NCBI GenBank assembly: GCA_001303665.1
Contig: LJUF01000026.1
Span: 1-16,326 of the forward strand
Length of the DNA: 16,326 nt
DNA from: Phycisphaerae bacterium SM23_33
Lineage (GTDB): Bacteria; Planctomycetota; Phycisphaerae; SM23-33
Direction of reading: 5' to 3'
Shown here: piece after piece, positions 1-8,000 of the stretch
Layout: every line of letters begins with the position of its first letter
Numbering within the stretch: position 1 is the stretch's first letter
Translations under genes and position numbers: made by a program
Notes under the pieces: model-generated
Database searches by the model: none
What the model saw: only the letters and a program-made list of their open reading frames with translations
Told to the model about the DNA's origin: nothing

Positions 1-632
1 CCTCCCAGCTGCAGCGTGCGGGTCCAGATTCTCGGCCCGTCGGCCACGACCAGGTCGGTCTTGTCGGCCCCGACGTCCACCAGCAGCGTGGCCCCCTCCT
101 CGGCCGCCTGCTCGTCAAAGTCCATGAAGTTGTACAACGCCAACGGCGCCATCTGCACCAGGTCCACGGTGATGCCGACCTCGTTGAACCGCTCCAGCGC
201 CTCGGCCACGTCCCGCCGCTTCATGGCGAAGATGCCCACCTCGATGTCGGGGGAGTTGGGGTCGGTGAAGGCCTGCCAGCGCCAGATGACCTCGTGCATG
301 TCAAAGGGGATCTGCTGCTCGGCCTCGAAGCGCACGATCTCGGGGACCTGCTTGGGTTCGACCGGGGGGAGCTTGACAAACCGGGCGAAGCCGGACTGGC
401 CCGGCGCCGCGATGACCACCTTTGAGCCGACCAGATTGTTCCGCGCCAGGAACTGCTCCAGCGCGTTCAGGATGAGCTGCTCGCGGTCGGCGTCGGGCTG
501 GGAGAGAATCCGGGGGTGCTCGATGATGTCGAAGGCCTCGACCCGCAGCTCACCTGCGACATTGCGGAGCTTCAGGGCCTTCAGGGCGCATTGCCCGATG
601 TCAATGCCCCACACGCTGTCAACGCTTGCCAT
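1..632 (-). CDS. pilM: Type IV pilus assembly protein PilM, 5' part (runs off left edge)
   Basis: Reading the minus strand gives 210 residues from the ATG at 632 without a stop, so the gene continues beyond base 1. PilM is an actin-like cytoplasmic ATPase that binds the N-terminus of PilN and links the PilNOP inner-membrane platform to the type IV pilus motor. Visible marks: a phosphate-1-type loop at residues 9-20 (GIDIGQCALKAL), the PilM-typical segment RFEAEQQIPFDMHEV at 101-115, and a phosphate-2-type loop LLVDVGADKTDLVV at 183-196. The start is supported by a strong Shine-Dalgarno GAGGTGA (complement of 638-644) 5 nt upstream. pilN, pilO and related genes would be expected beyond the left edge. 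The family is recognised from these motifs; the C-terminal part cannot be seen. Confidence 0.88.
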   Translation of the reverse strand, partial: MASVDSVWGIDIGQCALKALKLRNVAGELRVEAFDIIEHPRILSQPDADREQLILNALEQFLARNNLVGSKVVIAAPGQSGFARFVKLPPVEPKQVPEIVRFEAEQQIPFDMHEVIWRWQAFTDPNSPDIEVGIFAMKRRDVAEALERFNEVGITVDLVQMAPLALYNFMDFDEQAAEEGATLLVDVGADKTDLVVADGPRIWTRTLQLG

Positions 633-703
633 AGCGGTCACCTCACCCGGCCCCGGGCTCCCCTGGGCGCCGGCGCCTGGTTGCCATGACGGACCCCCAC
701 AGC

Positions 704-732
704 TTGGGCAAACTCGGTGGGTCCCTTATAAT
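704..732 (+). promoter_or_regulatory. Candidate sigma-70-type promoter for the mtaB-like gene
   Basis: On the plus strand a -35 box TTGGGC (704-709) is followed by exactly 17 nt and a perfect -10 box TATAAT (727-732). The predicted start near 739 gives a leader of about 55 nt before the TTG start at 794. An imperfect inverted repeat, GGACCCCCAC at 691-700 and GTGGGTCC at 717-724, brackets the -35 box and could be an operator; that part is speculative. Confidence 0.6.
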
Positions 733-752
733 CTTAGCAGCGGCAGGGTCAA
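725..752 (-). promoter_or_regulatory. Candidate sigma-70-type promoter for pilM
   Basis: On the minus strand there is a -35 box TTGACC (complement of 747-752), a 16-nt spacer and a -10 box TATAAG (complement of 725-730). Each box matches consensus at 5 of 6 positions. Transcription would begin near 718 and give a leader of about 85 nt before the pilM ATG. The -10 overlaps that of the oppositely directed mtaB promoter. Confidence 0.6.
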
Positions 753-779
753 GTCTGAGGTCGGCTTGGCCTGCCGGGC

Positions 780-784
780 GGAGG
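780..784 (+). promoter_or_regulatory. Shine-Dalgarno GGAGG that decides the TTG start at 794
   Basis: GGAGG at 780-784 lies 9 nt before the TTG at 794. Starting there the protein reads MHFLTTTIGCKVNQYE, which is where methylthiotransferases of this family begin. An in-frame ATG at 686 lies upstream of the predicted promoter and would add 36 residues not expected in the family, so it is rejected. Confidence 0.7.
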
Positions 785-793
785 ATTGCGGCG

Positions 794-2389
794 TTGCATT
801 TCCTGACGACGACCATCGGCTGCAAGGTCAACCAGTACGAAACCCAGGCCCTGGCCGCGGCCCTGGAACGGCACGGGGGCCGCCGGGCCGACCCGCCCGG
901 TGCCCGGACGGACCTGGTGGTCATCAACACCTGCTGCGTGACCGCCGCCGCGGCCGCCAAGAGCCGCCGCGCCATTCGCCGGGCCGTCAAGCGCCATCCA
1001 TCCGCCCATGTCCTGATCTTCGGTTGTTACGCCACGCAGGATGGCGAGGCACTGCGCCGGGTCGGCCGGGACGCCGGCTCGACCGGACGCATTCATGTCG
1101 CGGGTCACCGCGACGACATAGCCGCCTGCGTACACCACTGCGCCGCCTCGTTGAGCGGCCGGGCGGCCGCCGCCGAGGCCAGCCCCTGCCCGGCCGGCGA
1201 AATCCCACTGCGAGCCGAAGGCACACACCAGTCCTCACAAACGCTCGTGGAACCTCAGCCGGGCGGCCGCGGCTGGAGAAGCGGGGCCGCTTCGCCTGCC
1301 GGGCCTATCGGGAATGACGGATGGATGAGGGCGGGACCCTCGTACTTCCCAGTAGGCTTGCATCCCAGCACCGCTGATACCTCTACCACTATCAAACCAC
1401 ATCGGCCAGCCCCCGTCAAGGCAAATGTTGGCACTTCAGCCCTGGGCCCGATCCGCGCGTTCGCCGGCCACCAGCGGGCTTTCGTGAAGGTTCAGGACGG
1501 CTGCGACGCGGCGTGCGCGTATTGCGTGGTACCGCACTTGCGCGGCCGGCCGTGGTGGCGGCCGGCAAATGACATCCTGAGCGAGGTGGAAGTGCTGGCG
1601 GCCAACGGGCACCGGGAGGTGGTGCTTTGCGGCGTCTTCCTCGGCGCCTACGGGCGGGACACGACGATCCGGCGCCGGTGGGCCGGCCCCTCGGCCCTGC
1701 CGGAGCTGCTGCGGCGCGTCGCCGACGTGAAAGGGCTATGGCGCGTCCGCCTGAGCAGCCTGCATCCCGGTGACGTCACCGACCCGCTGCTGAAGGTCTT
1801 CCGCGACCGCCCCAACGTTGCCCCGCACCTGCATCTGCCCCTCCAGTCCGGAAGCCCGAGCATCCTCCGGCGGATGAACCGCCAGTACACCCCGGGGGAG
1901 TACCTGGCCGCCGTGGCGAGCTTCCGGCAGGCCGCGGAAAGCCCCGCCGTCACCACCGACATCATGGCCGGCTTTCCCGGCGAAAGCGACGAGGACTTCA
2001 CCCAAACCATAGCCCTGGCACGCGCGGTGGGCTTCAGCAAAATTCACGTCTTCCCCTTCTCCCCCCGCCGGGGGACCGCCGCCTGGAGCTGGCGACGCGA
2101 GGGGCCGCGGGCGGACACCGTCAAGGCCCGCTGCCGGCAACTGGCGGCGCTGGAACGGGAATCCGCCCAGGCATTCCGCCGCCAGTTCCTCGGCCGGAGC
2201 GTCGAGGTGCTCGTCGAAAGGCCTAACTCCAGGACCCCGCCGGGCCATGCCCGCGGCCTGACGGACCGGTACGTCGAGGTCGCGTTTCCCGGGCCAGGCA
2301 GCGCCGAGGACCTCATCGGCCAAATCGTCCCGGTTCAGGTCACCGGCCTGAGCGAGACGGGCCTGCGCGGCACCATTTCCAGACATTGA
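794..2389 (+). CDS. mtaB: MtaB-type tRNA methylthiotransferase (radical SAM) with an unusually long linker
   Basis: Predicted to convert t6A37 to ms2t6A37 in tRNAs reading ANN codons such as tRNA-Lys, using two iron-sulfur clusters and S-adenosylmethionine in the cytoplasm. The 531-residue protein from the TTG at 794 has the N-terminal UPF0004 domain with three cluster cysteines (C10 in IGCKVNQYE, C47 in NTCCVT, C78 in FGCYATQ). The radical SAM motif CDAACAYC follows (C237, C241, C244), and a TRAM-like RNA-binding tail covers about residues 465-531. The GCYA spelling favours MtaB over MiaB or RimO. Usual length is about 430-450 residues; the excess lies mostly in residues ~120-222, a Gly/Pro/Ala-rich linker between the two domains. 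It probably stands alone, divergent from pilM and convergent with the aldolase gene. Family is secure; the MtaB subtype is likely. Confidence 0.85.
   Translation: MHFLTTTIGCKVNQYETQALAAALERHGGRRADPPGARTDLVVINTCCVTAAAAAKSRRAIRRAVKRHPSAHVLIFGCYATQDGEALRRVGRDAGSTGRIHVAGHRDDIAACVHHCAASLSGRAAAAEASPCPAGEIPLRAEGTHQSSQTLVEPQPGGRGWRSGAASPAGPIGNDGWMRAGPSYFPVGLHPSTADTSTTIKPHRPAPVKANVGTSALGPIRAFAGHQRAFVKVQDGCDAACAYCVVPHLRGRPWWRPANDILSEVEVLAANGHREVVLCGVFLGAYGRDTTIRRRWAGPSALPELLRRVADVKGLWRVRLSSLHPGDVTDPLLKVFRDRPNVAPHLHLPLQSGSPSILRRMNRQYTPGEYLAAVASFRQAAESPAVTTDIMAGFPGESDEDFTQTIALARAVGFSKIHVFPFSPRRGTAAWSWRREGPRADTVKARCRQLAALERESAQAFRRQFLGRSVEVLVERPNSRTPPGHARGLTDRYVEVAFPGPGSAEDLIGQIVPVQVTGLSETGLRGTISRH
1256..1341. 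repeat. Three consecutive short inverted repeats inside the mtaB linker
   Basis: Within the extra linker of the methylthiotransferase lie three small dyads in 86 bp. They are CAGCCG (1256-1261)/CGGCTG (1270-1275), GAAGCGG (1278-1284)/CCGCTTC (1287-1293) and GAGGG (1327-1331)/CCCTC (1337-1341). They stay in frame with the gene. GC-rich DNA produces short dyads by chance, so calling this an inserted repeat element is inference. Confidence 0.4.
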
Positions 2390-2554
2390 TTGCCGCCGAC
2401 CTTGCGATTCGGCAACTCATGGCGTTCCCTTCGCTGTCGGTGCTCGGCCTCTCCGAGATGTCCTTTGGGCGGCTGCGTGGTCCGCCTCGTCGGTCACGGG
2501 CTCAAGCCGGCACCATGGCCCAGGGGCATCCCGCCGAGCCGGCCAGGGCAACGT

Positions 2555-3328
2555 TCACATCAACCCGCGGCGGCGGAGCCCGGCCACAGAGTCCGCGGCA
2601 ACCCTCTGCACGTAGCTCAGGTCGCTGGCGACGCTGACCAGCTGGAAGCCCTGCTGGATGAGCTGAGCGGCCTGCTCGGCGGAGGCCCCGACCGTGGCGG
2701 CGATCCTGCCGGCGGCGCGGATGCGCCCGGCCAGTGAGCCGACCAGCTCGTCGCGCCGCGCGCTGGGCAAGCCGGGAAGCGGCAGGCCCAGCGAAAGTGA
2801 CAGGTCCGTCGGCCCGACGAAGTAGCCGTCCACGCCCTCGACGGGGAGGATTTCGTCCAGCCGCTCCACCGCCTCGGGGGTTTCGATCTGCACCAGCAGC
2901 AGGACGGCCTGGTTGGCGCCGGCGATGTATTCGTCCCGGCCGTAGAGGAAGTGCACCCGCCCGCCGCCGTACGGCCGGCGGCCCAGCGGGGGGAAACGGG
3001 ACCACTGGACGGCGTTGCGGACGTCCTCGACCGTGCGGACCAGCGGGAGGATGATGCCCAGGGCCCCGGCGTCGAGGAAGCGCTTGATCCAGGTGGGGTC
3101 GCAGGCCGGCAGGCGGGCCAGCGGCACCGCCCCGTGCAGCTGGACGCCGCGGAAGATGTCGGCCGCCGCCGCCACGGTGATGGGGTAATGCTCGACGTCC
3201 ACGGTGACCCACTCGAAGCCTGCCGCCGCCAGCGTCTCGGCCGACAGCGGATTGCCCGACACGCACCAGCAGCCGATGCTGTGCTGCCCGGCCAGCAGCT
3301 TTTCCTTCACCGGGTTCCGCAATTCCAT
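2555..3328 (-). CDS. HpcH/HpaI-family class II aldolase
   Basis: Predicted pyruvate-type, metal-dependent aldolase that cleaves a 2-keto-3-deoxy acid (or a 4-hydroxy-2-oxo acid) into pyruvate and an aldehyde in the cytoplasm. The 257-residue length is normal for the family. Residues matching the E. coli HpaI/YfaU active site are present: H47 in DVEHYPI, R72 in VPLARLP, D86 in FLDAGA, and the divalent-metal ligands E149 (QIET) and D175 (GPTDLSLSLGL). The ATG at 3328 starts the family's usual N-terminus, but its ribosome site is weak (GGAAAGG about 9 nt upstream). It begins 17 nt after the stop of the FAD oxidoreductase gene on the same strand, so the two are almost certainly co-transcribed and may act in one pathway. 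Exact substrate cannot be read from the sequence; 2-keto-3-deoxy sugar acids are one possibility. Confidence 0.85.
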   Translation of the reverse strand: MELRNPVKEKLLAGQHSIGCWCVSGNPLSAETLAAAGFEWVTVDVEHYPITVAAAADIFRGVQLHGAVPLARLPACDPTWIKRFLDAGALGIILPLVRTVEDVRNAVQWSRFPPLGRRPYGGGRVHFLYGRDEYIAGANQAVLLLVQIETPEAVERLDEILPVEGVDGYFVGPTDLSLSLGLPLPGLPSARRDELVGSLAGRIRAAGRIAATVGASAEQAAQLIQQGFQLVSVASDLSYVQRVAADSVAGLRRRGLM

Positions 3329-3345
3329 TGGACTGTCCCTTTCCG

Positions 3346-4767
3346 CTACACCAGGTGCAGGGATTTGAGCCTGTCCTCATCGCCCAGGTAAACCCCCTGG
3401 CTGAGCAGCCTCACCTGAATCTCCGGCACGGGAACGTCGGCGGAGGGCACGCCCTGTTGGGCGGCCAGGGCCGACGCCACCCCCGCCGCCTGACCGCAGA
3501 TCATGCAGCCGGTCATGCCGCGAATGATCCCCGCCGGGACCGTGGCAACACTCTTGGCGCTGGCCACCAGCAGGTTCGGCGGCCCTGTCGGCACGGTGAT
3601 GCCGAAGGGGACGTCGGTGGTGAAGTCGTGGTAGAACTCCCCGCCGGTCCGCCGGGTGTCCTGGGCCGGCGTGACGCCAATCACGTCGTCGGCGAGGAAG
3701 GGCCCGGGGGGGTCCTTGATGTGTTTGGCCTTCAGCGTGGACCGGCCCACAATGACCCGGCCGTGGCGCACGCCCAGGTCGGTGCCCATGCTGACGATCC
3801 GCCCGCGGGAGAAGCCGGGGACAGTGCGGATCAGATACTCGCCGACGTAATAGCACATCTTCTGGGCGTGCAGCTCGAACTCCGAGAGCTTCCGCACATC
3901 GAGGTTGTGAACGCGGTAGAAGTTGGAGTTGATGACGACAGTGCCGGGGCCGGCCACCGCGTACATGCCCAGGGCCTGCAGGCCAAAGGCCGCCCCGACG
4001 CGGTCTTCCAGGCCGCCGAGCTGCTGAAGCCAGCGCCAACTCTTGCCCCCGCCGTGAGGGAAGAAGAGGATGCCGCGCTGCTTCCAGTTGCGGCCGAAGG
4101 TCTCGGCGTCCTTGACCGTGTCCATCCCGGCGGGGAAGCCGTCGGGATCCTGCAGGAGGAAATCCGCGAACTTGTCCAGGTCCACGTTGGCGATCTTGAA
4201 CAGGATGGAGGCGGTGCCGCCGGCCATGCGTGTTTCGGCGCCGGCCTGGGCGGCCAGGTCGGCCTCACCCGTGGCATCAACGACCGCCTTGGCCAGGACG
4301 GCCTGCCGGCCGGACTTGCTCTCGACGAAGACCCCGCGCACACGGCCATCCTCCATGATTGGCCGGGCGGCCAGAGCGTGCGTAAGCACCTGTGCGCCGG
4401 CCTCCGCCAGCCAGTCGATCAGGATCACCTTCAGACGTTCGGAGTCGAAGCAGCAGCCGGGGACGTCGCGGTGCTCCCACCTCGGCGAGGCCGCTCCGGC
4501 GGCGACCAGGCGGTCCACAAACTCGCCAGCAAAGCCGTGAATGACCCGCCGGCCGCTGGCGATCAGATACCGGTTGCCGATGCTGGCCATGTACGAGGCC
4601 GTGGCCACCCCGCCCAGGCAGCCGTTCCGCTCCAGCAGCATGGTTTTGGCGCCGGCCCGGGCGGCGCTGACGGCCGCCGCACACCCGGCCACCCCCCCGC
4701 CGGCCACCAGCACGTCCCCCTCGTCCAGGACCGGAATCTCCCTGCCGGGCTCAGCTACGCATTGCAT
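3346..4767 (-). CDS. FAD-dependent oxidoreductase (FAD_oxidored family)
   Basis: A 473-residue flavoprotein of the FAD_oxidored (PF12831-like) group, predicted to be cytoplasmic, with no signal peptide or membrane segment. The N-terminal Rossmann fold is clear: DVLVAGGGVAGCAAA with the glycine motif at 23-28, then LLERNGCLGG whose E46 should bind the FAD ribose. The C-terminal third has the usual FAD-closing region (GITVPTGPPNLLVASAKSV, then GMTGCMICGQAAGVASALA). The substrate is unknown. The reading frame is open back to 4995, but the ATG at 4767 is chosen because a perfect AGGAGGT sits 7 nt upstream and the flavin domain begins soon after. It is the first gene of a two-gene operon with the HpcH/HpaI aldolase 17 nt downstream, suggesting that oxidation of a hydroxy acid feeds an aldol cleavage; this pathway is inference. 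Confidence 0.82.
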   Translation of the reverse strand: MQCVAEPGREIPVLDEGDVLVAGGGVAGCAAAVSAARAGAKTMLLERNGCLGGVATASYMASIGNRYLIASGRRVIHGFAGEFVDRLVAAGAASPRWEHRDVPGCCFDSERLKVILIDWLAEAGAQVLTHALAARPIMEDGRVRGVFVESKSGRQAVLAKAVVDATGEADLAAQAGAETRMAGGTASILFKIANVDLDKFADFLLQDPDGFPAGMDTVKDAETFGRNWKQRGILFFPHGGGKSWRWLQQLGGLEDRVGAAFGLQALGMYAVAGPGTVVINSNFYRVHNLDVRKLSEFELHAQKMCYYVGEYLIRTVPGFSRGRIVSMGTDLGVRHGRVIVGRSTLKAKHIKDPPGPFLADDVIGVTPAQDTRRTGGEFYHDFTTDVPFGITVPTGPPNLLVASAKSVATVPAGIIRGMTGCMICGQAAGVASALAAQQGVPSADVPVPEIQVRLLSQGVYLGDEDRLKSLHLV

Positions 4768-4772
4768 TAGAC

Positions 4773-4781
4773 CCACCTCCT
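4773..4781 (-). promoter_or_regulatory. Strong Shine-Dalgarno for the FAD oxidoreductase start
   Basis: AGGAGGTGG on the minus strand (AGGAGGT is the complement of 4775-4781) lies 7 nt before the ATG at 4767. It decides the start over upstream in-frame codons that would add up to 76 low-complexity residues. Confidence 0.8.
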
Positions 4782-4846
4782 GGCCGGTTTCAGATCCGAC
4801 GCCGCCTCGGTCCGGGATCGGGCATTCTTCTCGGCCCGAGCAATCC

Positions 4847-4856
4847 CTATGCATAG
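4847..4856. promoter_or_regulatory. 10-bp palindrome upstream of the oxidoreductase-aldolase operon
   Basis: CTATGCATAG is a perfect palindrome 80 bp upstream of the oxidoreductase ATG, in the gap shared with dnaE. It could be a half-site or core operator for a regulator of the catabolic operon. I could not identify a convincing -35/-10 pair for that operon, so the role is a guess. Confidence 0.2.
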
Positions 4857-4963
4857 CGTTATCCGGTGAGAATGGAAGCGGCGGGCTCAGAAAATATCGG
4901 CGTTCAAGGCCGCACGTGGCTGGAACTTGCCTTCCCTTCGACGGGGCCGTCGGCGACAAGGGC

Positions 4964-4992
4964 TTTCCGCGCGACCGCCGGCCTGTTATAGT
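4964..4992 (+). promoter_or_regulatory. Candidate extended -10 promoter for dnaE
   Basis: TGTTATAGT at 4984-4992 is an exact extended -10 (TGn followed by TATAGT, 5 of 6 to consensus). A weak -35, TTTCCG, lies 17 nt upstream at 4964-4969. The predicted start near 4999 gives a leader of about 35 nt. A weak -35 is usual when the -10 is extended. Confidence 0.5.
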
Positions 4993-5033
4993 CACGCGCA
5001 GCGCAGCGTTTCCCCAGCTTGAGGCTAGAAGCC

Positions 5034-8000
5034 ATGGATGGATTCGTTCACCTGCACGTTCACTCGGAATATTCCCTCCTGGACGGCGGCAACCGCATCC
5101 GCGACCTGGCCAAGCGGGCGCGGGAGATGGGGATGGACGCCCTGGCGCTGACCGATCACGGCAGCCTGTTCGGGGCCGTCGAGTTCTACACCGCCTGCCG
5201 GGACGCCGGGATCAAGCCCATCCTGGGCATGGAGGCGTACGTCTCGCCGACCAGCCGCCACGACCGCTCGATGGGCAACATCGCCACGGCCGCCTACCAC
5301 CTGATCCTGCTGGCCATAAACGAAGCGGGCTGGCGGAACCTCATTAAGCTCACCAGCCGGTCCTACACGGAGGGTTTCTACTACCGCCCGCGGATCGACC
5401 GCGAGCTGCTGGCCGAGCTGAACGAAGGGCTGATCTGCACGACGGCCTGCCTGGGAGGCGAGGTGCCCTCGGCCCTGCTGGCCGGCCAGCCGGCACGGGC
5501 CGAGCGCCTCGCCCGCGAGTATCGCGACATCTTCGGCCCGCAGCGATTCTTCCTGGAGGTGCAGAACCAGGAGCTGCCGGACCAGCAGGCGGTCAATCCG
5601 CAGCTGATGGCAATGGCCGAGCGGCTCGGCGTGGGCCTGGTCGGCACCAACGACGTGCACTTCCTCCAGGCCGGCGACAAACCCAGCCACGAGGTGCTCA
5701 CGTGTATCGCCACGGGCAAGACCCTCACCGAAGGCGGGGCGCTGGAGTACTCCCCGCAGCTGTACCTGAAGGACCCCCACGGCATGCGCCAGGCCTTGCG
5801 CGACCTGCCCGGGGCGGCCGACAACGCCCTGAAGATCGCCGAGATGTGCAACCTGGAGCTGGAGTTCAAGGCAAAGCACCTGCCGCCATTCAGTCCGCCC
5901 GGGGCCCAGAGCCCCGAGGAATACCTGCGGAAGACGGCCGTGGCGGGTCTGGCGGCCCGTTGCGAAGACAAACCCCCACCGGAGTACCGTTCTCGGCTGG
6001 AGCGCGAGCTGACGGTCATCCAAGACAAGGGCTACAGCTCCTATTTCCTGATCGTGCACGATTTCGTGCAGTACGCCAAGGCCCACGGCATCCCCATCGG
6101 CGCCCGGGGCAGCGGCTGCGCGACGCTGCTGGGCTGGTGCCTGGGCATCTCCGAGGTCGACCCCGTTCGGTACGGGCTGCTGTTCGAGCGTTTCGCCGAC
6201 CCGCAGCGCGAAGAAGACCCGGACATCGACATCGACATCTGCCAGGAAGGCCGGGCCAAAGTCATCCAGTACGTCCGCGAAAAGTACGGGCACGTCGCCC
6301 AGATCATCACCTACGGCACGTTGAAGGCCCGCGCCGCCGTCCGCGACGTCGGCCGCGTCCTCGGCCTGCCGCTGCCCGAGGTGGACGCGATCGCCAAGAG
6401 AGTCCCCGAGGCGCTGGGCATGACCCTCCAGGGGGCCCTGGCCGCCGAGCCGGCACTGAAGGAAATGGTCCAGGCCGACCCGCGCGTGCGGGAGCTGTTC
6501 GAGCACGCGATGAAGCTGGAAGGGCTGGCCCGTCACGCGGGTGTGCACGCCGCCGGGGTGGTCGTGGCCGATGAGCCGCTGGAGAACCTGGTGCCGCTGT
6601 ACAAGCAGCCCGACAGCGACGACACCATCACCCAGTGGGACGGCGAGACATGCATGAAGGCCGGGCTGCTGAAGATGGACTTCCTGGGGCTGCGGACGCT
6701 GACCATCCTCCAGCGGGCGCGGGAGCTGGCCGCCGAGCAGGCCGGGACCGACGTGGACCCGGAAAAAATCCCGCTGGAGGATGAAAAGGTCTTTGACCTG
6801 TTCCGCGAGGGCCGGACCGAGGGTGTCTTCCAGTTCGAGTCCGGCGGCATGCAGAACCTGCTGAAGCGGATGCGGCCGGACCGCATCGAAGACCTCATCG
6901 CCGCCAACGCCATGTACCGCCCCGGACCGATGGAGCTGATCGACACCTACTGCAACCGCAAGAACGCCCTGGAAGAGGTGCCCTGCGTGCACCCGCTGGT
7001 GGACGACATCCTGGCGGAGACCCACGGCATCATGGTCTACCAGGAGCAGGTCATGCAGGTACTCAACCGGCTGGGGAAGCTGCCGCTGAACACCGCGCTG
7101 ACGCTGATCAAGGCCATCTCCAAGAAGAAGGAAAAGGTGATCGCGGCGGAGCGGCCGAAGTTCCTGGCCGGGGCCAGGGAGAACGACATCCCGGCGGAGG
7201 AGGCCCAGAAGCTTTTCGACCTGATCCTGCGTTTCGCCGGGTACGGCTTCAACAAGGCCCACTCGACGCGGTACGCGATCGTGGCCTACCAGACGGCGTA
7301 CTTCAAGGTGTACCACCCGCGCGAGTTCATGGCGGCGCTGCTGACCTTCGAGAGCGACGACACGGACAAGGTGGTGCAGTACCTCACCGAGGCCCAGCGG
7401 ATGGGCATCACCGTCCGCCCGCCGGAGATCAACGCCTCCGGCGCCGCTTTCACCGTGGACGCGGCGGCGCCCGCGGCAGAGCCCCTGATCCGCTTCGGCC
7501 TGACCGCGGTCAAGGGGGTGGGGCACAAGGCCGTGGAGAGCATCATCGAGGCCCGCCGCCGCGTCGGGCGCTTCCAGAACCTGTACCACTTCTGCGAAAA
7601 TGTGGACCTGCGCCTGGTGAACCGCGCCACCATCGAGGCGCTGGTCAAGTGCGGGGCCTTCGACGCCCTGGGCGCGCACCGGGCGGCCATGCTGGCCTCG
7701 CTGGACCGGGCCATCGAGCTGGGCGGCGCCGCCGCGGAGGACCGGCGCAACGGTCAACTGAGCTTCTTCGACAGCTTCGGCGCCGCCGAGCGGGAAAAGC
7801 CCACCCCCCGCTTCCCGGACGTGGAGCCGCTGTCCGAGGCCCAATTGCTCCAGGCCGAAAAGGCGACGCTGGGCTTCTACGTCACCAGCCACCCGCTGGT
7901 GAAGTACGGGCGCGAGCTGGAATCGCTCGGCACGGTCACCTGCGCGACGCTGGGGGATTACGCCGACGGCGCGGAGGTGACGCTGGGATGCATGATCTCC

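Noticed and set aside
666..677. 12-bp palindrome GGCGCCGGCGCC in the pilM leader as an operator
   Set aside because: Simple GC-only palindromes are frequent in DNA of this composition and nothing else supports a regulatory role.
16..1317. A 433-codon plus-strand open frame across pilM and the start of mtaB
   Set aside because: It crosses the divergent promoter region and overlaps motif-bearing frames on both sides.
2390..2554. Intrinsic terminator between the convergent mtaB and aldolase genes
   Set aside because: I looked for a GC stem followed by a T-run on either strand and saw none. The 165-bp gap has no other clear feature.
3328..4770. A 480-codon plus-strand open frame opposite the FAD oxidoreductase
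   Set aside because: Composition of an antisense shadow; the minus-strand frame has clear FAD-binding motifs and a perfect ribosome site.
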